Shown here: piece after piece, positions 34,065-43,301 of the stretch
Layout: each line of letters opens with the position of its first letter
Position numbering within the stretch: the stretch's first letter is position 1
Assembly (NCBI RefSeq): GCF_030053895.1
Contig: NZ_CP125781.1
Span: 3,348,001-3,412,000, forward strand
Origin: Trabulsiella odontotermitis
GTDB taxonomy: Bacteria; Pseudomonadota; Gammaproteobacteria; Enterobacterales; Enterobacteriaceae
Reading direction: 5' to 3'
DNA length: 64,000 nt
Made by a program: the position numbers and the translations under genes
The notes under the pieces: generated by a model
The model's input: the letters and a program-made list of their open reading frames with translations, nothing else
Database searches by the model: none
Told to the model about the DNA's origin: nothing

Positions 34065-34787
34065 GTGGCGACGCTCTTCATCGCAGACTTGCATCTGCAC
34101 ACAGAAGAACCGGCGATCACCGCCGGTTTTCTGCGATTTTTAAGCGGCGAAGCCCGCCAGGCGGACGCGCTCTATATTCTGGGCGATCTGTTTGAAGCCT
34201 GGATCGGCGATGACGACCCAAACCCGCTGTATCGTGAGATTGCCGCCGCCATTCATGCGCTGGTGGATACAGGCGTTCCTTGCTATTTCATCCACGGCAA
34301 CCGGGATTTCCTCGTCGGCAAACGGTTCGCGCGGGAAAGCGGGATGATCCTGCTGCCGGAAGAAAAGGTGCTGGATATCAACGGTCGCCGGGTACTGATC
34401 CTGCATGGTGACACACTCTGTACCGACGATACCGGGTATCAGGCGTTGCGCAAAAAAGTACACACGCCGTGGATCCAGACGCTGTTTCTCGCCCTGCCGT
34501 TGTTTATCCGCCAGAAAATCGCCGCCCGAATGCGCGCAAGCAGTAAAGCCGCCTACAGCAGCAAATCGTTAGAGATGATGGACGTCAATCCTCAGGCGGT
34601 AGTCAGCGTGATGGAAAAACACCACGTCCAGTGGTTGATCCACGGGCATACCCATCGCCCGGCGATTCATGCCCTGCAGGCCAACGGCAACGAGGCGTTT
34701 CGCGCAGTGCTGGGCGCCTGGCACAGTGAAGGGTCGATGATCAAAGTCACGGCTGAGAATGTTGAACTCATTGCCTTCCCGTTTTAA
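34065..34787 (+). CDS. lpxH: UDP-2,3-diacylglucosamine diphosphatase LpxH
   Basis: A 240-residue Mn-dependent calcineurin-like phosphoesterase that makes lipid X in lipid A synthesis. Metal motifs are visible in order: ADLHLH (D-x-H), LGDLFEAW, GNRDFL, HGDTL and HGHTHRP. It begins with GTG at 34065 (MATLFIADLHL), as in E. coli. It is followed by a GC-poor insertion, where E. coli has purE next. Confidence 0.95.
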   Translation: MATLFIADLHLHTEEPAITAGFLRFLSGEARQADALYILGDLFEAWIGDDDPNPLYREIAAAIHALVDTGVPCYFIHGNRDFLVGKRFARESGMILLPEEKVLDINGRRVLILHGDTLCTDDTGYQALRKKVHTPWIQTLFLALPLFIRQKIAARMRASSKAAYSSKSLEMMDVNPQAVVSVMEKHHVQWLIHGHTHRPAIHALQANGNEAFRAVLGAWHSEGSMIKVTAENVELIAFPF

Positions 34788-34847
34788 ATTTTCTTTTCTC
34801 ATAATGTTCTACTGATGTAGATCATCATCCCGGGTACCGGGACCGCT

Positions 34848-35720
34848 ATGCTGAAACGCAATAATCAATATTGCGGGATCGTTATGAACATAGAACGTGA
34901 TTTTATCCATGAGGTTGTTAATAATTTCTATGACAGCATCATGCAGGATGGTGATTTGTGTGGTTACTCTGACGCATCGCCGATCAATGGCAATTATGAT
35001 GATAAAATTTATCAAAAAATCTATGCTCTGAAATACTTTCCCGCTTATTACTTTGAATATTGCGTGCTGGCCAGAAAACTTGCTAATAGATTGAAAAAGA
35101 AAGAGATAGACGAAATAAACGTCTCTTCTTTTGGCTGTGGCCTTTATCCGGATTATTTTGCGCTCCTGCATAATCTGGAAGATATTGAATTCGATTATTC
35201 TGGTTATGACATCTGCAAATGGAAAACAAGAAATTTACTTCCTGAAAGCGAGGATAACCTGTGCTTAAAAACGATGTCCATTGCCGACATCAGGCAAACG
35301 GAACTTGATGATTCAGATGTTTTTATCTTTCCAAAATCCCTGGGTGATATTGCTGAAAACATTGATATGCAGGCGTTCGCCAGAAGAATAGCCAATACAC
35401 CAAAAGATACCGTTTACTTCCTCAATTCTTTTATTACCGTCAATCACAACCTTAACCGCCATCATGTGGAACTTTTCTCTTACTTTCATGACGCCATGTT
35501 AAAGCAGGGCTTCACAACTGAAGATCCCAGTGATGAGACATTTTACCGGGGAGACCATGAATTTCAGGGTCTGAAAGGGATAAATTATGGTTTCGACTAC
35601 CCGCAAGGAATACATCTTTGCGAAGAAGGTGTTGAGCTGGATTGTAAATGCCGGGTCGTCCACAATCCGGTGCTGACGAACAGCTATATGAACTACCAAA
35701 TCCTGGAATACACGCGATGA
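34848..35720 (+). CDS. SAM-dependent methyltransferase-like protein of unknown function
   Basis: This 290-residue protein is not recognised by name. Residues 93-100 (SSFGCGLY) after a strand, then YSGYDICKW with Asp121 at the end of strand 2, and DDSDVFIFPKSLGD (about 154-167) fit motifs I, II and IV of a class I methyltransferase. The base composition is strikingly AT-rich compared with lpxH and purE, which suggests horizontal gain. Two starts are possible, ATG 34848 and ATG 34884, each preceded by a GGGA-N5 site. The stop overlaps the next start (ATGA), so it is coupled to a DUF1848 gene. Substrate unknown. Confidence 0.7.
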   Translation: MLKRNNQYCGIVMNIERDFIHEVVNNFYDSIMQDGDLCGYSDASPINGNYDDKIYQKIYALKYFPAYYFEYCVLARKLANRLKKKEIDEINVSSFGCGLYPDYFALLHNLEDIEFDYSGYDICKWKTRNLLPESEDNLCLKTMSIADIRQTELDDSDVFIFPKSLGDIAENIDMQAFARRIANTPKDTVYFLNSFITVNHNLNRHHVELFSYFHDAMLKQGFTTEDPSDETFYRGDHEFQGLKGINYGFDYPQGIHLCEEGVELDCKCRVVHNPVLTNSYMNYQILEYTR

Positions 35721-36658
35721 TCATCAGCGCCAGTCGCCGCACTGACATTCCTGCGTTTTATAGCGAATGGTTGATGAACCGTATTCGCGCGGGGTTTTTG
35801 CTGACCCGCAATCCGTTTAACTATCATCAGGTTTCGCGCGTCTCGCTGCTGCCTGAAGATGTTGACGCTATTGTTTTCTGGACGCGCAACCCCACTAAAT
35901 TGCTCCCTTACCTTGATGAACTGACCGAACTCGGGCATCGCTTTTATTTCCAGTTCACCATCACGGGTTACCCGCGCGTGCTGGAAGCAAAAACACTCAA
36001 TCCGCATAAGGCGATCGATGTGTTCAAACAGTTGTCAGCGAAAGTGGGCGCTGACAAAGTGATCTGGCGTTACGATCCTATCCTGTTCTCTAACATGCTG
36101 CCTTTTGATGAGCATCTTCGCCTGTTCAGCAAACTGGCGGGTGAACTGGAAGGCCACACCCGCCGTGTCGTCATTAGCTTTGCGGATTTTTATCAAAAAA
36201 CGGAAAAAAACCTGAAAACCGTCGATTCGCTGATATACAGCGATATTACCCACAACCATGAACTTTGCCTGTCGCTATCGCAAAAGATGGCGGAAATCGC
36301 CCGGCAGCATGGTCTGGCGATTTATTCCTGCGCTGAGGACGTTGACCTGGCGATGCAGGGCATTCTGCATGGCAAATGCATTGACGATGCGCTGATCAAC
36401 ACGCTGTTTGGCCTGTCACTGGCAAACGGTAAAGACCCCGGTCAGCGTGAAGCCTGCGGCTGTGTCAAAAGTATCGATATCGGTGCATACAATACCTGCC
36501 TGCATGGCTGCAAATACTGCTACGCCACCTTCAATCACAACCTGGCCAACAGCAATTTCAAAAAGCATGATCCACAAAGCCCCTTTTTACTCGGTGACGC
36601 CACCGGGGTGGATCCACACCTGTTACAGCCGGTTATCTTCCAGCAGAATTTATTCTGA
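35717..36658 (+). CDS. DUF1848 family protein with C-terminal radical-SAM-type cysteine motif
   Basis: A 313-residue member of DUF1848, starting with the family signature MIISASRRTDIPAFYSEW and continuing with IVFWTRNPTKL and VIWRYDPILF, which suggest a TIM-barrel. Near the C terminus Cys247 and Cys249 (ACGCVKS) are followed by Cys261, Cys265 and Cys268 in TCLHGCKYCYA. The last three form CX3CX2C, the pattern that binds the radical SAM iron-sulfur cluster, at the opposite end from normal. No reaction is known. Its start overlaps the stop of the methyltransferase-like gene. A guess is a paired modification system for a small molecule, nucleic acid or protein. Confidence 0.8.
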   Translation: MIISASRRTDIPAFYSEWLMNRIRAGFLLTRNPFNYHQVSRVSLLPEDVDAIVFWTRNPTKLLPYLDELTELGHRFYFQFTITGYPRVLEAKTLNPHKAIDVFKQLSAKVGADKVIWRYDPILFSNMLPFDEHLRLFSKLAGELEGHTRRVVISFADFYQKTEKNLKTVDSLIYSDITHNHELCLSLSQKMAEIARQHGLAIYSCAEDVDLAMQGILHGKCIDDALINTLFGLSLANGKDPGQREACGCVKSIDIGAYNTCLHGCKYCYATFNHNLANSNFKKHDPQSPFLLGDATGVDPHLLQPVIFQQNLF

Positions 36659-36687
36659 CCCCGTTCGGGTATCATGATTTCATGGCT

Positions 36688-36703
36688 GCGCAACCGTTTT
36701 CCT
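36688..36703 (+). promoter_or_regulatory. PurR operator of purEK
   Basis: GCGCAACCGTTTTCCT at 36688-36703 fits the PurR consensus ACGCAAACGTTTGCGT with its AANCGTT core, and resembles the E. coli purE operator. It lies 73 bp before the purE start, so purEK should be repressed when purines are available. Confidence 0.7.
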
Positions 36704-36775
36704 TGCCGGTTTTCCGTGCTATTCTCTGTGCCCTCTGCAGCAGTGTGTATGACACCCACAGGAGTTTTAAGACGC

Positions 36776-37285
36776 ATGTCTTCCCGCACTAATCCGGCAC
36801 GTATCGCCATCGTTATGGGGTCCAAAAGCGACTGGGCAACCATGCAGTTCGCCAGCGAAATCCTCGACACCCTGAATGTTCCGTACCACACCGAAGTGGT
36901 TTCCGCTCACCGTACCCCGGACAAACTGTTCAGCTTTGCCGAAAGCGCGGAAGCGAATGGCTATCAGGTGATTATTGCGGGCGCAGGCGGCGCGGCGCAT
37001 CTGCCGGGCATGATTGCCGCGAAAACCCTGGTGCCGGTGCTCGGTGTACCGGTGCAAAGCGCCGCGCTGAGCGGGGTGGACAGCCTCTACTCCATCGTCC
37101 AGATGCCGCGCGGGATCCCGGTGGGAACGCTGGCGATCGGTAAAGCGGGTGCGGCAAACGCGGCACTGCTGGCAGCACAAATTCTCGCCCAGCATGACGC
37201 GGCGTTGCACCAGCGTCTGAGCGACTGGCGCAAAGCACAAACGGATGACGTGCTGGATAACCCGGACCCGCGGGGTGCGGCATGA
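36776..37285 (+). CDS. purE: N5-carboxyaminoimidazole ribonucleotide mutase PurE
   Basis: A 169-residue enzyme of the same length as E. coli PurE. It converts N5-CAIR to CAIR in purine synthesis. VMGSKSDWATM, SAHRTPDKL (catalytic His) and GAGGAAHLPGM are present. MSSRTNPARI at 36776 is the known start with AGGAG upstream. The last four bases overlap the purK start. Confidence 0.96.
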   Translation: MSSRTNPARIAIVMGSKSDWATMQFASEILDTLNVPYHTEVVSAHRTPDKLFSFAESAEANGYQVIIAGAGGAAHLPGMIAAKTLVPVLGVPVQSAALSGVDSLYSIVQMPRGIPVGTLAIGKAGAANAALLAAQILAQHDAALHQRLSDWRKAQTDDVLDNPDPRGAA

Positions 37286-38349
37286 AGCAGGTATGCGTGC
37301 TCGGCAACGGCCAGCTTGGCCGGATGCTGCGCCAGGCAGGTGAACCGCTGGGGATTGCTGTCTGGCCGGTCGGCCTGGAAGCGGATCCCGAAGCGGTGCC
37401 GTTTCATCAGAGCGTGATCACCGCTGAAATCGAGCGCTGGCCGGAAACGGCGCTGACCCGCGAACTGGCGCGTCACCCGGCGTTCGTCAACCGCGACGTC
37501 TTCCCGATTATCGCCGACCGCCTGACGCAAAAATCGCTGTTCGATAAGCTCGACCTGCCCACCGCGCCGTGGCAGTTGCTGGCGAGTGCCAGTGAATGGC
37601 CGGGCGTATTTGCCCGTCTTGGTGAGCTGGCTATCGTTAAGCGCCGCACCGGGGGTTATGACGGTCGTGGTCAGTGGCGTCTTCGCGCTGGCGAAACCGA
37701 CGAACTGCCGCAGGAATGCTACGGCGAATGTATTGTTGAGCAGGGCATTAAATTCTCCGGCGAGGTATCGCTGGTCGGTGCCCGCGCTCATGACGGCAGC
37801 ACCGTATTCTACCCGCTGACGCACAATTTGCATCAGGACGGCATTTTACGCGTCAGCGTGGCCTTCCCGCAGGCCGATGCCCGCCAGCAGACGCAAGCGG
37901 AGAAAATGCTCACCGCGATCATGAACGAACTGAATTACGTCGGCGTGATGGCGATGGAGTGTTTTGTCACGCCATCTGGCTTGTTGATTAACGAACTGGC
38001 GCCACGGGTTCACAACAGCGGGCACTGGACGCAGAACGGCGCATCAATCAGCCAGTTTGAGCTGCATCTGCGCGGCGTGACCGATTTACCGCTGCCGCCG
38101 CCGGTGGTCAACAGCCCGTCGGTGATGATCAACCTGATCGGCACTGACCTGAATTACGACTGGCTGAAGCTGCCGCTGGTGCATCTGCACTGGTACGACA
38201 AAGACGTCCGTCCGGGCCGCAAAGTCGGACATCTCAATCTGAACGACACCGACACCGACAGGCTGCACGCCACACTCGAAGCGCTGACGCCGCTTCTGCC
38301 CGCCGAATACGCCAGCGGTATCGCGTGGGCGCAAGATCATCTGAAATAA
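37282..38349 (+). CDS. purK: N5-carboxyaminoimidazole ribonucleotide synthetase PurK
   Basis: A 355-residue ATP-grasp enzyme that makes N5-CAIR from AIR, bicarbonate and ATP. The ATP-grasp motifs KRRTGGYDGRGQWRL and MAMECFVTPSGLLINELAPRVHNSGHWT are present. It overlaps purE (ATGA). Unlike E. coli, selU follows it directly after 109 bp; the allantoin cluster found there in E. coli is absent. Confidence 0.96.
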   Translation: MKQVCVLGNGQLGRMLRQAGEPLGIAVWPVGLEADPEAVPFHQSVITAEIERWPETALTRELARHPAFVNRDVFPIIADRLTQKSLFDKLDLPTAPWQLLASASEWPGVFARLGELAIVKRRTGGYDGRGQWRLRAGETDELPQECYGECIVEQGIKFSGEVSLVGARAHDGSTVFYPLTHNLHQDGILRVSVAFPQADARQQTQAEKMLTAIMNELNYVGVMAMECFVTPSGLLINELAPRVHNSGHWTQNGASISQFELHLRGVTDLPLPPPVVNSPSVMINLIGTDLNYDWLKLPLVHLHWYDKDVRPGRKVGHLNLNDTDTDRLHATLEALTPLLPAEYASGIAWAQDHLK

Positions 38350-38357
38350 CCGCTTTC

Positions 38358-38390
38358 GCCGGGGAATTCCGCACTTCCCTCTTCCCCGGC
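38358..38390. terminator. Hairpin after purK
   Basis: GCCGGGGAA (38358-38366) and TTCCCCGGC (38382-38390) form a perfect 9-bp stem with a 15-nt loop nine bases after the purK stop. No T-run follows, so it may stabilise the mRNA or terminate with help. Confidence 0.5.
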
Positions 38391-38458
38391 ACACCTCATG
38401 GCGCGTAAACTTCCCCGATGCCTTAACCGGCTTCAGATTTCCACAGAAGGATTTGCCC

Positions 38459-39541
38459 ATGAACGATGGGACGGATTACTGCGCGATCCTTAGCGCGGAT
38501 ATCCCCATTATTGATGTTCGCGCCCCGGTTGAATTCAGCCAGGGCGCGATGCCTGCCGCCGTAAATCTTCCGCTGATGGATGACGACGAACGTGCCGCTG
38601 TCGGCACCTGCTACAAGCGTAACGGTTCGCAAGCCGCGCTGGCGCTCGGCCATCAGTTAGTCAGCGGCGAAAAACGCGCCTGCCGCCTCACCGCCTGGCG
38701 CGAGGCCTGCGCCCGTTACCCGCACGGCTACCTGAGCTGCGCCCGCGGCGGGCAGCGTTCGCACATTGTTCAGCAATGGCTGAAAGAAAACGGCATTGAT
38801 TTTCCGCTGGTGATTGGTGGCTATAAAGCGCTGCGCCAGGCCGCCATTCAGGCGACGGAGTCGCTGGTGCAGCATCCGCTGGTGCTGGTCGGCGGCTGTA
38901 CCGGCAACGGCAAAACGCAACTGGTGCGCGAAATAGCGCAGGGGATCGATCTCGAAGGGCTGGCGCACCATCGCGGGTCGTCATTTGGCCGTACGCTGCA
39001 GGCACAACTGCCGCAGGCCTCGTTCGAAAATCACCTGGCCGTGGCGCTGCTGAAAAACGCCCGGCAGAACGACAGCCTGCGCTGGGTGCTGGAAGATGAA
39101 GGCCATATGATTGGTGCCAACCATCTGCCGGAATGCCTGCGCGAGCGTATGGCGCAGTCGCCGATTGCGGTGGTGGAAGATCCGTTTGAAATTCGCCTCG
39201 AACGTCTGCGGGAAGAGTATTTCACCCGCATGCATCGCGATTTTATCGCCGCGATGGGCGAAGACGCGGGCTGGCAGGCGTACAGCGAGTATCTGCATCA
39301 CGGGTTGTTCGCTATCCGCCGCCGTCTGGGGTTACAGCGTTTTGCACAGTTGACTGACCACCTCGATACCGCGCTACTGCAACAACAGCGGACAGGCTCA
39401 ACCGAGGTGCATTTCAGTTGGCTGGTGCCGCTGCTGAATGAGTATTACGATCCAATGTATCGCTATCAACTGGAACGCAAAGCCGGGAACGTCGTTTTTC
39501 GCGGCAACTGGCAGAGCGTGAAGGCGTGGCTGAGAAAATAG
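38459..39541 (+). CDS. selU: tRNA 2-selenouridine/geranyl-2-thiouridine synthase SelU
   Basis: A 360-residue protein close to E. coli YbbB/SelU (364). It replaces sulfur in 2-thiouridine of tRNA wobble bases by selenium through a geranylated intermediate. An N-terminal rhodanese domain carries the catalytic cysteine in SCARGGQRS, and a P-loop domain has GGCTGNGKT. ATG 38459 has AGAAGGA upstream; a TTG two codons earlier is less likely. It stands alone with a strong terminator after it. Confidence 0.93.
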   Translation: MNDGTDYCAILSADIPIIDVRAPVEFSQGAMPAAVNLPLMDDDERAAVGTCYKRNGSQAALALGHQLVSGEKRACRLTAWREACARYPHGYLSCARGGQRSHIVQQWLKENGIDFPLVIGGYKALRQAAIQATESLVQHPLVLVGGCTGNGKTQLVREIAQGIDLEGLAHHRGSSFGRTLQAQLPQASFENHLAVALLKNARQNDSLRWVLEDEGHMIGANHLPECLRERMAQSPIAVVEDPFEIRLERLREEYFTRMHRDFIAAMGEDAGWQAYSEYLHHGLFAIRRRLGLQRFAQLTDHLDTALLQQQRTGSTEVHFSWLVPLLNEYYDPMYRYQLERKAGNVVFRGNWQSVKAWLRK

Positions 39542-39545
39542 TGTG

Positions 39546-39574
39546 AAAACAGGCGGGAAACCCCGCCTGTTTTT
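39546..39574. terminator. Bidirectional terminator between selU and ybbP
   Basis: AACAGGCGGG-N4-CCCGCCTGTT (39548-39571) flanked by A and T runs forms a textbook two-way intrinsic terminator between convergent genes. Confidence 0.9.
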
Positions 39575-39581
39575 TCATCAC

Positions 39582-41996
39582 TCAACCGCTGAACTGGCGG
39601 AACAGCGCTTTGCCTTTCAGCAGGCGGGTGCCGAGCCAGCCGCCGCACAGCGACAGCAGAATCGCCCCGCAGACAGGCAGCGTGACCCACAGCCGCCAGT
39701 CAGGCTCCCACGGAAAATCAAACACCTTCGTCTGCAATACCGCCAGTGCGGTTTCCGCGCCAATAGCAGCCACCAGCCCGGAGACCACACCCAGAAGAGC
39801 GAATTCCGCCCATAGCGTCAGCCGCAACAGCCGTTTGCCTGCGCCAAGCGTACGGTAGACCACCAGCTCCTGATGGCGCTGACGCATACCGACCTGCACC
39901 TGCGCCAGCAACAGCAAAATACCGCAGGCGGTGACCAGCACCACCATCACTTCCAGCGCCCGGCTCACCTGCCCCAGCACCTGCCCGACCTGCTGGAGGA
40001 TCGCGCCGATATCCAGCAGACTGACGGTCGGGAACTGGCGATTCAGCTGAGTCAGCAGCGTATTGCCGTTATCCCAGCGGAAACTGGTCAGCCAGCTCTG
40101 CGGCTGTCCGTCCAGCGCGCCTGGCGGGAAAATAAAGAAGAAGTTAGGACGCAGGCTCTCCCAGTCAACTTTACGGATACTGGTGACTTTTGCCGTAAAC
40201 TCCTGGGTATCGCCGGTAAACGTGACGCTATCGCCAGTTTTAATATTCAGCCGTTCGGCCAGCCCCTCTTCGATGGACACTTCTCCGGCTTTCGGCGGCC
40301 AGTTACCGTCGACGATCGGATTATGCTCCGGGCGCTGGCTCTGCCAGGTCAGATTCAGTTCGCGGTTAAGGGATTCATCACTGTTGCCTTCCGTCGGCTC
40401 GCCGTTAATTTGCGTCAGACGCGCGCGGACGATCGGGTAAAACGCTTCCGGCGTCACCTGATGCCCGGCAAGAAACGCTTTCACCGGTGCCACCTGCTCC
40501 GGCGCAATGTTAATCAGGAAGTAGTTCGGGCTTTCCGGCGGTAACTGCTGTTGCCAGCGATCCAGCAGATCGCCGCGCAACACCAATAACAGCGCCAGCA
40601 GCATGAACGACAGCGAGAAAGCCGCCAGCTGGCTGAGCGTGGCCCACGGCTGGCGCAGCAGACGGTTAACAGCGAGGCGCAGCGGCAGCGCTTTCAGCGT
40701 CAGTCGTTTAAGGACGTTGAGCAGGATCCAGCCCACCACACCGCACAGCAGCGCCAGCACCACCGCGCCAGCCAGCACCGACCACAGCAGCATGCTGCCG
40801 CCCATCAGCCACGCCAACAGCAGAATGACCACCACGGTGATCACCGGGATGTAATAGTGCAGCGGCCAGACCTGCGCGACGACGTCACCGCGCAGTACGC
40901 GCAGCGGCTGCGTCGCCAGCAGCAACCGGTAGGGACGCAGACCGACCAGCAGCGAAATCACCACCATCGCGCCGACCGCCCACAGCCACGGCCAGAAACT
41001 GGCGGGCGGCAGCGTGGCGGGCAACACCGGCTTTAGCAGGATCATCAAGATTTGCTCAAACAACAGCCCGATGACACCCCCGGTGACCACGGAAATCACC
41101 AGCAACAACAACCACTGGCCGATAATCAGCTTACGTAACTGTGACCGCCCGGCGCCCAGCGTTTTCAGGATAGCCACCAGATCGTAACGGCTGCGGCAAT
41201 AGTGCCCCATCGCTACCGCCACGGCTGCCACCGCCAACAGTAGCGTCAGTAACGCGGAAAGCAGCAAAAATTGTTGCGAACGCTCCAGCGATTTCCCCAG
41301 CGCACCGTCGTCTTGCTCCAGCCCGTACCAGCGATGTTCCGGCTTGAGTTGCGGCAGCAGCCATTTCTCGTAACTTTCGAGCTGGTCCGGCGTACCGGCA
41401 AATTTATAGCGCCAGCTGACGCGGCTCCCGGGCTGAACTGCCCCGGTTTTCGCCACATCGGCCATGTTCATCATCAGCCGCGGCGCCATCTGGAAAGGAT
41501 TAAATCCGCCGTCCGGCTCCTGCACTACCACCCCGGCGATCCGCAGGGTAGCATCGCCCACGTCAATATTGTCGCCGGGTTTGAGATCCAGCAACGCCAT
41601 CAACCGTGGTGCCAGCAGCACCGTTCCGGCGGTCGGTTTCAGTCCTGGCGGATCGGTTTCCAGCTTGCCATACAGCGGATAGAGATCGTCCACCGCTTTG
41701 ACGTTAGCTAACTGCGGCGTATCCCCCGCAAAAGTCATGGTGGTGAAGTTCAGTTGTTCGCCGACTTTCAGCCCCTCCTCGCGCGCTCTGGCGATCCACG
41801 CCTCAGGCACTTCGCGGGAGCTGCGCAACTGACGATCCCCGGCCATAAAATCACGGCTTTGCTGATTGAGCCCTTTTTCCATTCGATCGCTGATATTGCC
41901 CAGCGCCAGCACGCAGGCGACGGCCAGGCTTAGCGCCATCCAGACGATCAGCAGCGAGGGCGAGCGCCACTCGCGCCAGAACCAGCGTGCAATCAT
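39582..41996 (-). CDS. ybbP: ABC transporter permease YbbP
   Basis: An 804-residue MacB/FtsX-type permease, same length as E. coli YbbP. Ten hydrophobic segments in FtsX-repeat arrangement surround two large periplasmic regions. With YbbA it should form a complex; genetic and structural work links YbbAP-TesA to export or release of hydrophobic compounds at the membrane. It overlaps the end of ybbA by 4 bp and is read with it. Confidence 0.93.
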   Translation of the reverse strand: MIARWFWREWRSPSLLIVWMALSLAVACVLALGNISDRMEKGLNQQSRDFMAGDRQLRSSREVPEAWIARAREEGLKVGEQLNFTTMTFAGDTPQLANVKAVDDLYPLYGKLETDPPGLKPTAGTVLLAPRLMALLDLKPGDNIDVGDATLRIAGVVVQEPDGGFNPFQMAPRLMMNMADVAKTGAVQPGSRVSWRYKFAGTPDQLESYEKWLLPQLKPEHRWYGLEQDDGALGKSLERSQQFLLLSALLTLLLAVAAVAVAMGHYCRSRYDLVAILKTLGAGRSQLRKLIIGQWLLLLVISVVTGGVIGLLFEQILMILLKPVLPATLPPASFWPWLWAVGAMVVISLLVGLRPYRLLLATQPLRVLRGDVVAQVWPLHYYIPVITVVVILLLAWLMGGSMLLWSVLAGAVVLALLCGVVGWILLNVLKRLTLKALPLRLAVNRLLRQPWATLSQLAAFSLSFMLLALLLVLRGDLLDRWQQQLPPESPNYFLINIAPEQVAPVKAFLAGHQVTPEAFYPIVRARLTQINGEPTEGNSDESLNRELNLTWQSQRPEHNPIVDGNWPPKAGEVSIEEGLAERLNIKTGDSVTFTGDTQEFTAKVTSIRKVDWESLRPNFFFIFPPGALDGQPQSWLTSFRWDNGNTLLTQLNRQFPTVSLLDIGAILQQVGQVLGQVSRALEVMVVLVTACGILLLLAQVQVGMRQRHQELVVYRTLGAGKRLLRLTLWAEFALLGVVSGLVAAIGAETALAVLQTKVFDFPWEPDWRLWVTLPVCGAILLSLCGGWLGTRLLKGKALFRQFSG

Positions 41997-42679
41997 GCTT
42001 CCTCCTGCAACTGCCCGTCCACCAGCCGCAAACGTCGGTCGCAGCGCGCCGCCAGCGCCGGATCGTGGGTCACCAGCACCAGAGTCGTGCCATGCTCCTG
42101 ATTGAGGCTGAACAGCAGATCGGCAATTTTATCGCCCGTCTGGCGATCGAGATTGCCGGTAGGTTCATCGGCAAACAGCAACGCCGGGCGACCGTTAAAG
42201 GCGCGGGCCAGCGCCACACGCTGCTGTTCGCCGCCGGACAACTGCGCCGGAAGGTGCGTGAGGCGTTTACCGAGCCCCAGTTGTTCCAGCAACGCGCTGG
42301 CCTGCTTGCGGCTCTGGTTGCTGTTCTCACCGCGCAGCAACGCCGGAAGCTCGACGTTCTCCAGTGCATTGAGGGTGGGAATTAACATAAATGACTGAAA
42401 AACAAAACCAACATGCTGTGCACGCAGTTTCGCCCGTGCCTCTTCATCCATGCTGGTGAGCGACTGGCCGAGCAGTTGAACATCACCGCCGCTGCCATCG
42501 TCCAGCCCGGCAAGGATCGCCAGCAGTGTCGATTTGCCCGAACCCGATTCGCCAATCAGCGCCAGGGTTTGCCCCCGTTTGACAACCAGGTCAACTCCGG
42601 TAAGGATGGAAAGCTGATGATCCCCCTGACCGACGGACTTCTTAAGATGATGGACTTCAAGTATATTTTCCGCTGGCAT
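41993..42679 (-). CDS. ybbA: ABC transporter ATP-binding protein YbbA
   Basis: A 228-residue ATPase of the LolD/MacB type. Walker A GESGSGKST, signature LSGGEQQRVALARAF and Walker B LLFADEPTGNLD are clear. It drives YbbP. Its first 33 bp overlap the 5' end of tesA on the other strand, an arrangement also present in E. coli. Confidence 0.94.
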   Translation of the reverse strand: MPAENILEVHHLKKSVGQGDHQLSILTGVDLVVKRGQTLALIGESGSGKSTLLAILAGLDDGSGGDVQLLGQSLTSMDEEARAKLRAQHVGFVFQSFMLIPTLNALENVELPALLRGENSNQSRKQASALLEQLGLGKRLTHLPAQLSGGEQQRVALARAFNGRPALLFADEPTGNLDRQTGDKIADLLFSLNQEHGTTLVLVTHDPALAARCDRRLRLVDGQLQEEA

Positions 42680-43273
42680 TTCCCTTTCCTGTTGCTGGTT
42701 CTGTTTGCCGTCCGCGCCGCAGCGGCGGACACGGTGTTAGTTCTGGGTGACAGCCTGAGCGCCGGTTATCGTATGGCGGCGAATGCTGCCTGGCCTGCGT
42801 TGCTCAATGACAAATGGCAGCCGCAGACGCGCGTGATCAATGCCAGCATTAGCGGCGATACTTCGCAGCAGGGGCTGGCGCGCCTGCCCGCATTACTGAA
42901 ACAGCATCAGCCGGACTGGGTGCTGGTGGAGCTCGGCGGCAACGACGGCCTGCGCGGCTTCCAGCCGCAACAGACAGAGCAAACGCTGCGCACCATTTTA
43001 CAGGATATCAAAGCGGCAAATGCCCGGCCCGTGCTGATGCAAATTCGTCTGCCCGCCAACTACGGGCGTCGGTATAATGAGGCGTTCAGCGCAATTTATC
43101 CAAAGCTTGCCGGTGAATTCAGCGTCCCTCTCCTGCCGTTCTTTATGGAAGAGGTCTATCTGAAACCGCAATGGATGCAGGATGATGGCATTCACCCCAA
43201 TCGTGACGCCCAGCCGTTCATTGCTGACTGGATGGCGACACGTCTGGCTCCCTTAGTTAACCACGACTCCTGA
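42647..43273 (+). CDS. tesA: Multifunctional acyl-CoA thioesterase I/lysophospholipase L1 TesA
   Basis: A 208-residue periplasmic SGNH hydrolase, same length as E. coli TesA. It has a signal peptide ending AAA-AD and the four blocks GDSLSAGY (nucleophile Ser), SISGDTS, GGNDGLRG and DGIHPNRD (catalytic Asp/His). It hydrolyses acyl-CoA, lysophospholipids and some esters. It is divergent from, and overlaps, ybbA. Confidence 0.96.
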   Translation: MMDFKYIFRWHFPFLLLVLFAVRAAAADTVLVLGDSLSAGYRMAANAAWPALLNDKWQPQTRVINASISGDTSQQGLARLPALLKQHQPDWVLVELGGNDGLRGFQPQQTEQTLRTILQDIKAANARPVLMQIRLPANYGRRYNEAFSAIYPKLAGEFSVPLLPFFMEEVYLKPQWMQDDGIHPNRDAQPFIADWMATRLAPLVNHDS

Positions 43274-43301
43274 GTCTCAGGGGTCGTCTCCAGGTAAAGA
43301 T

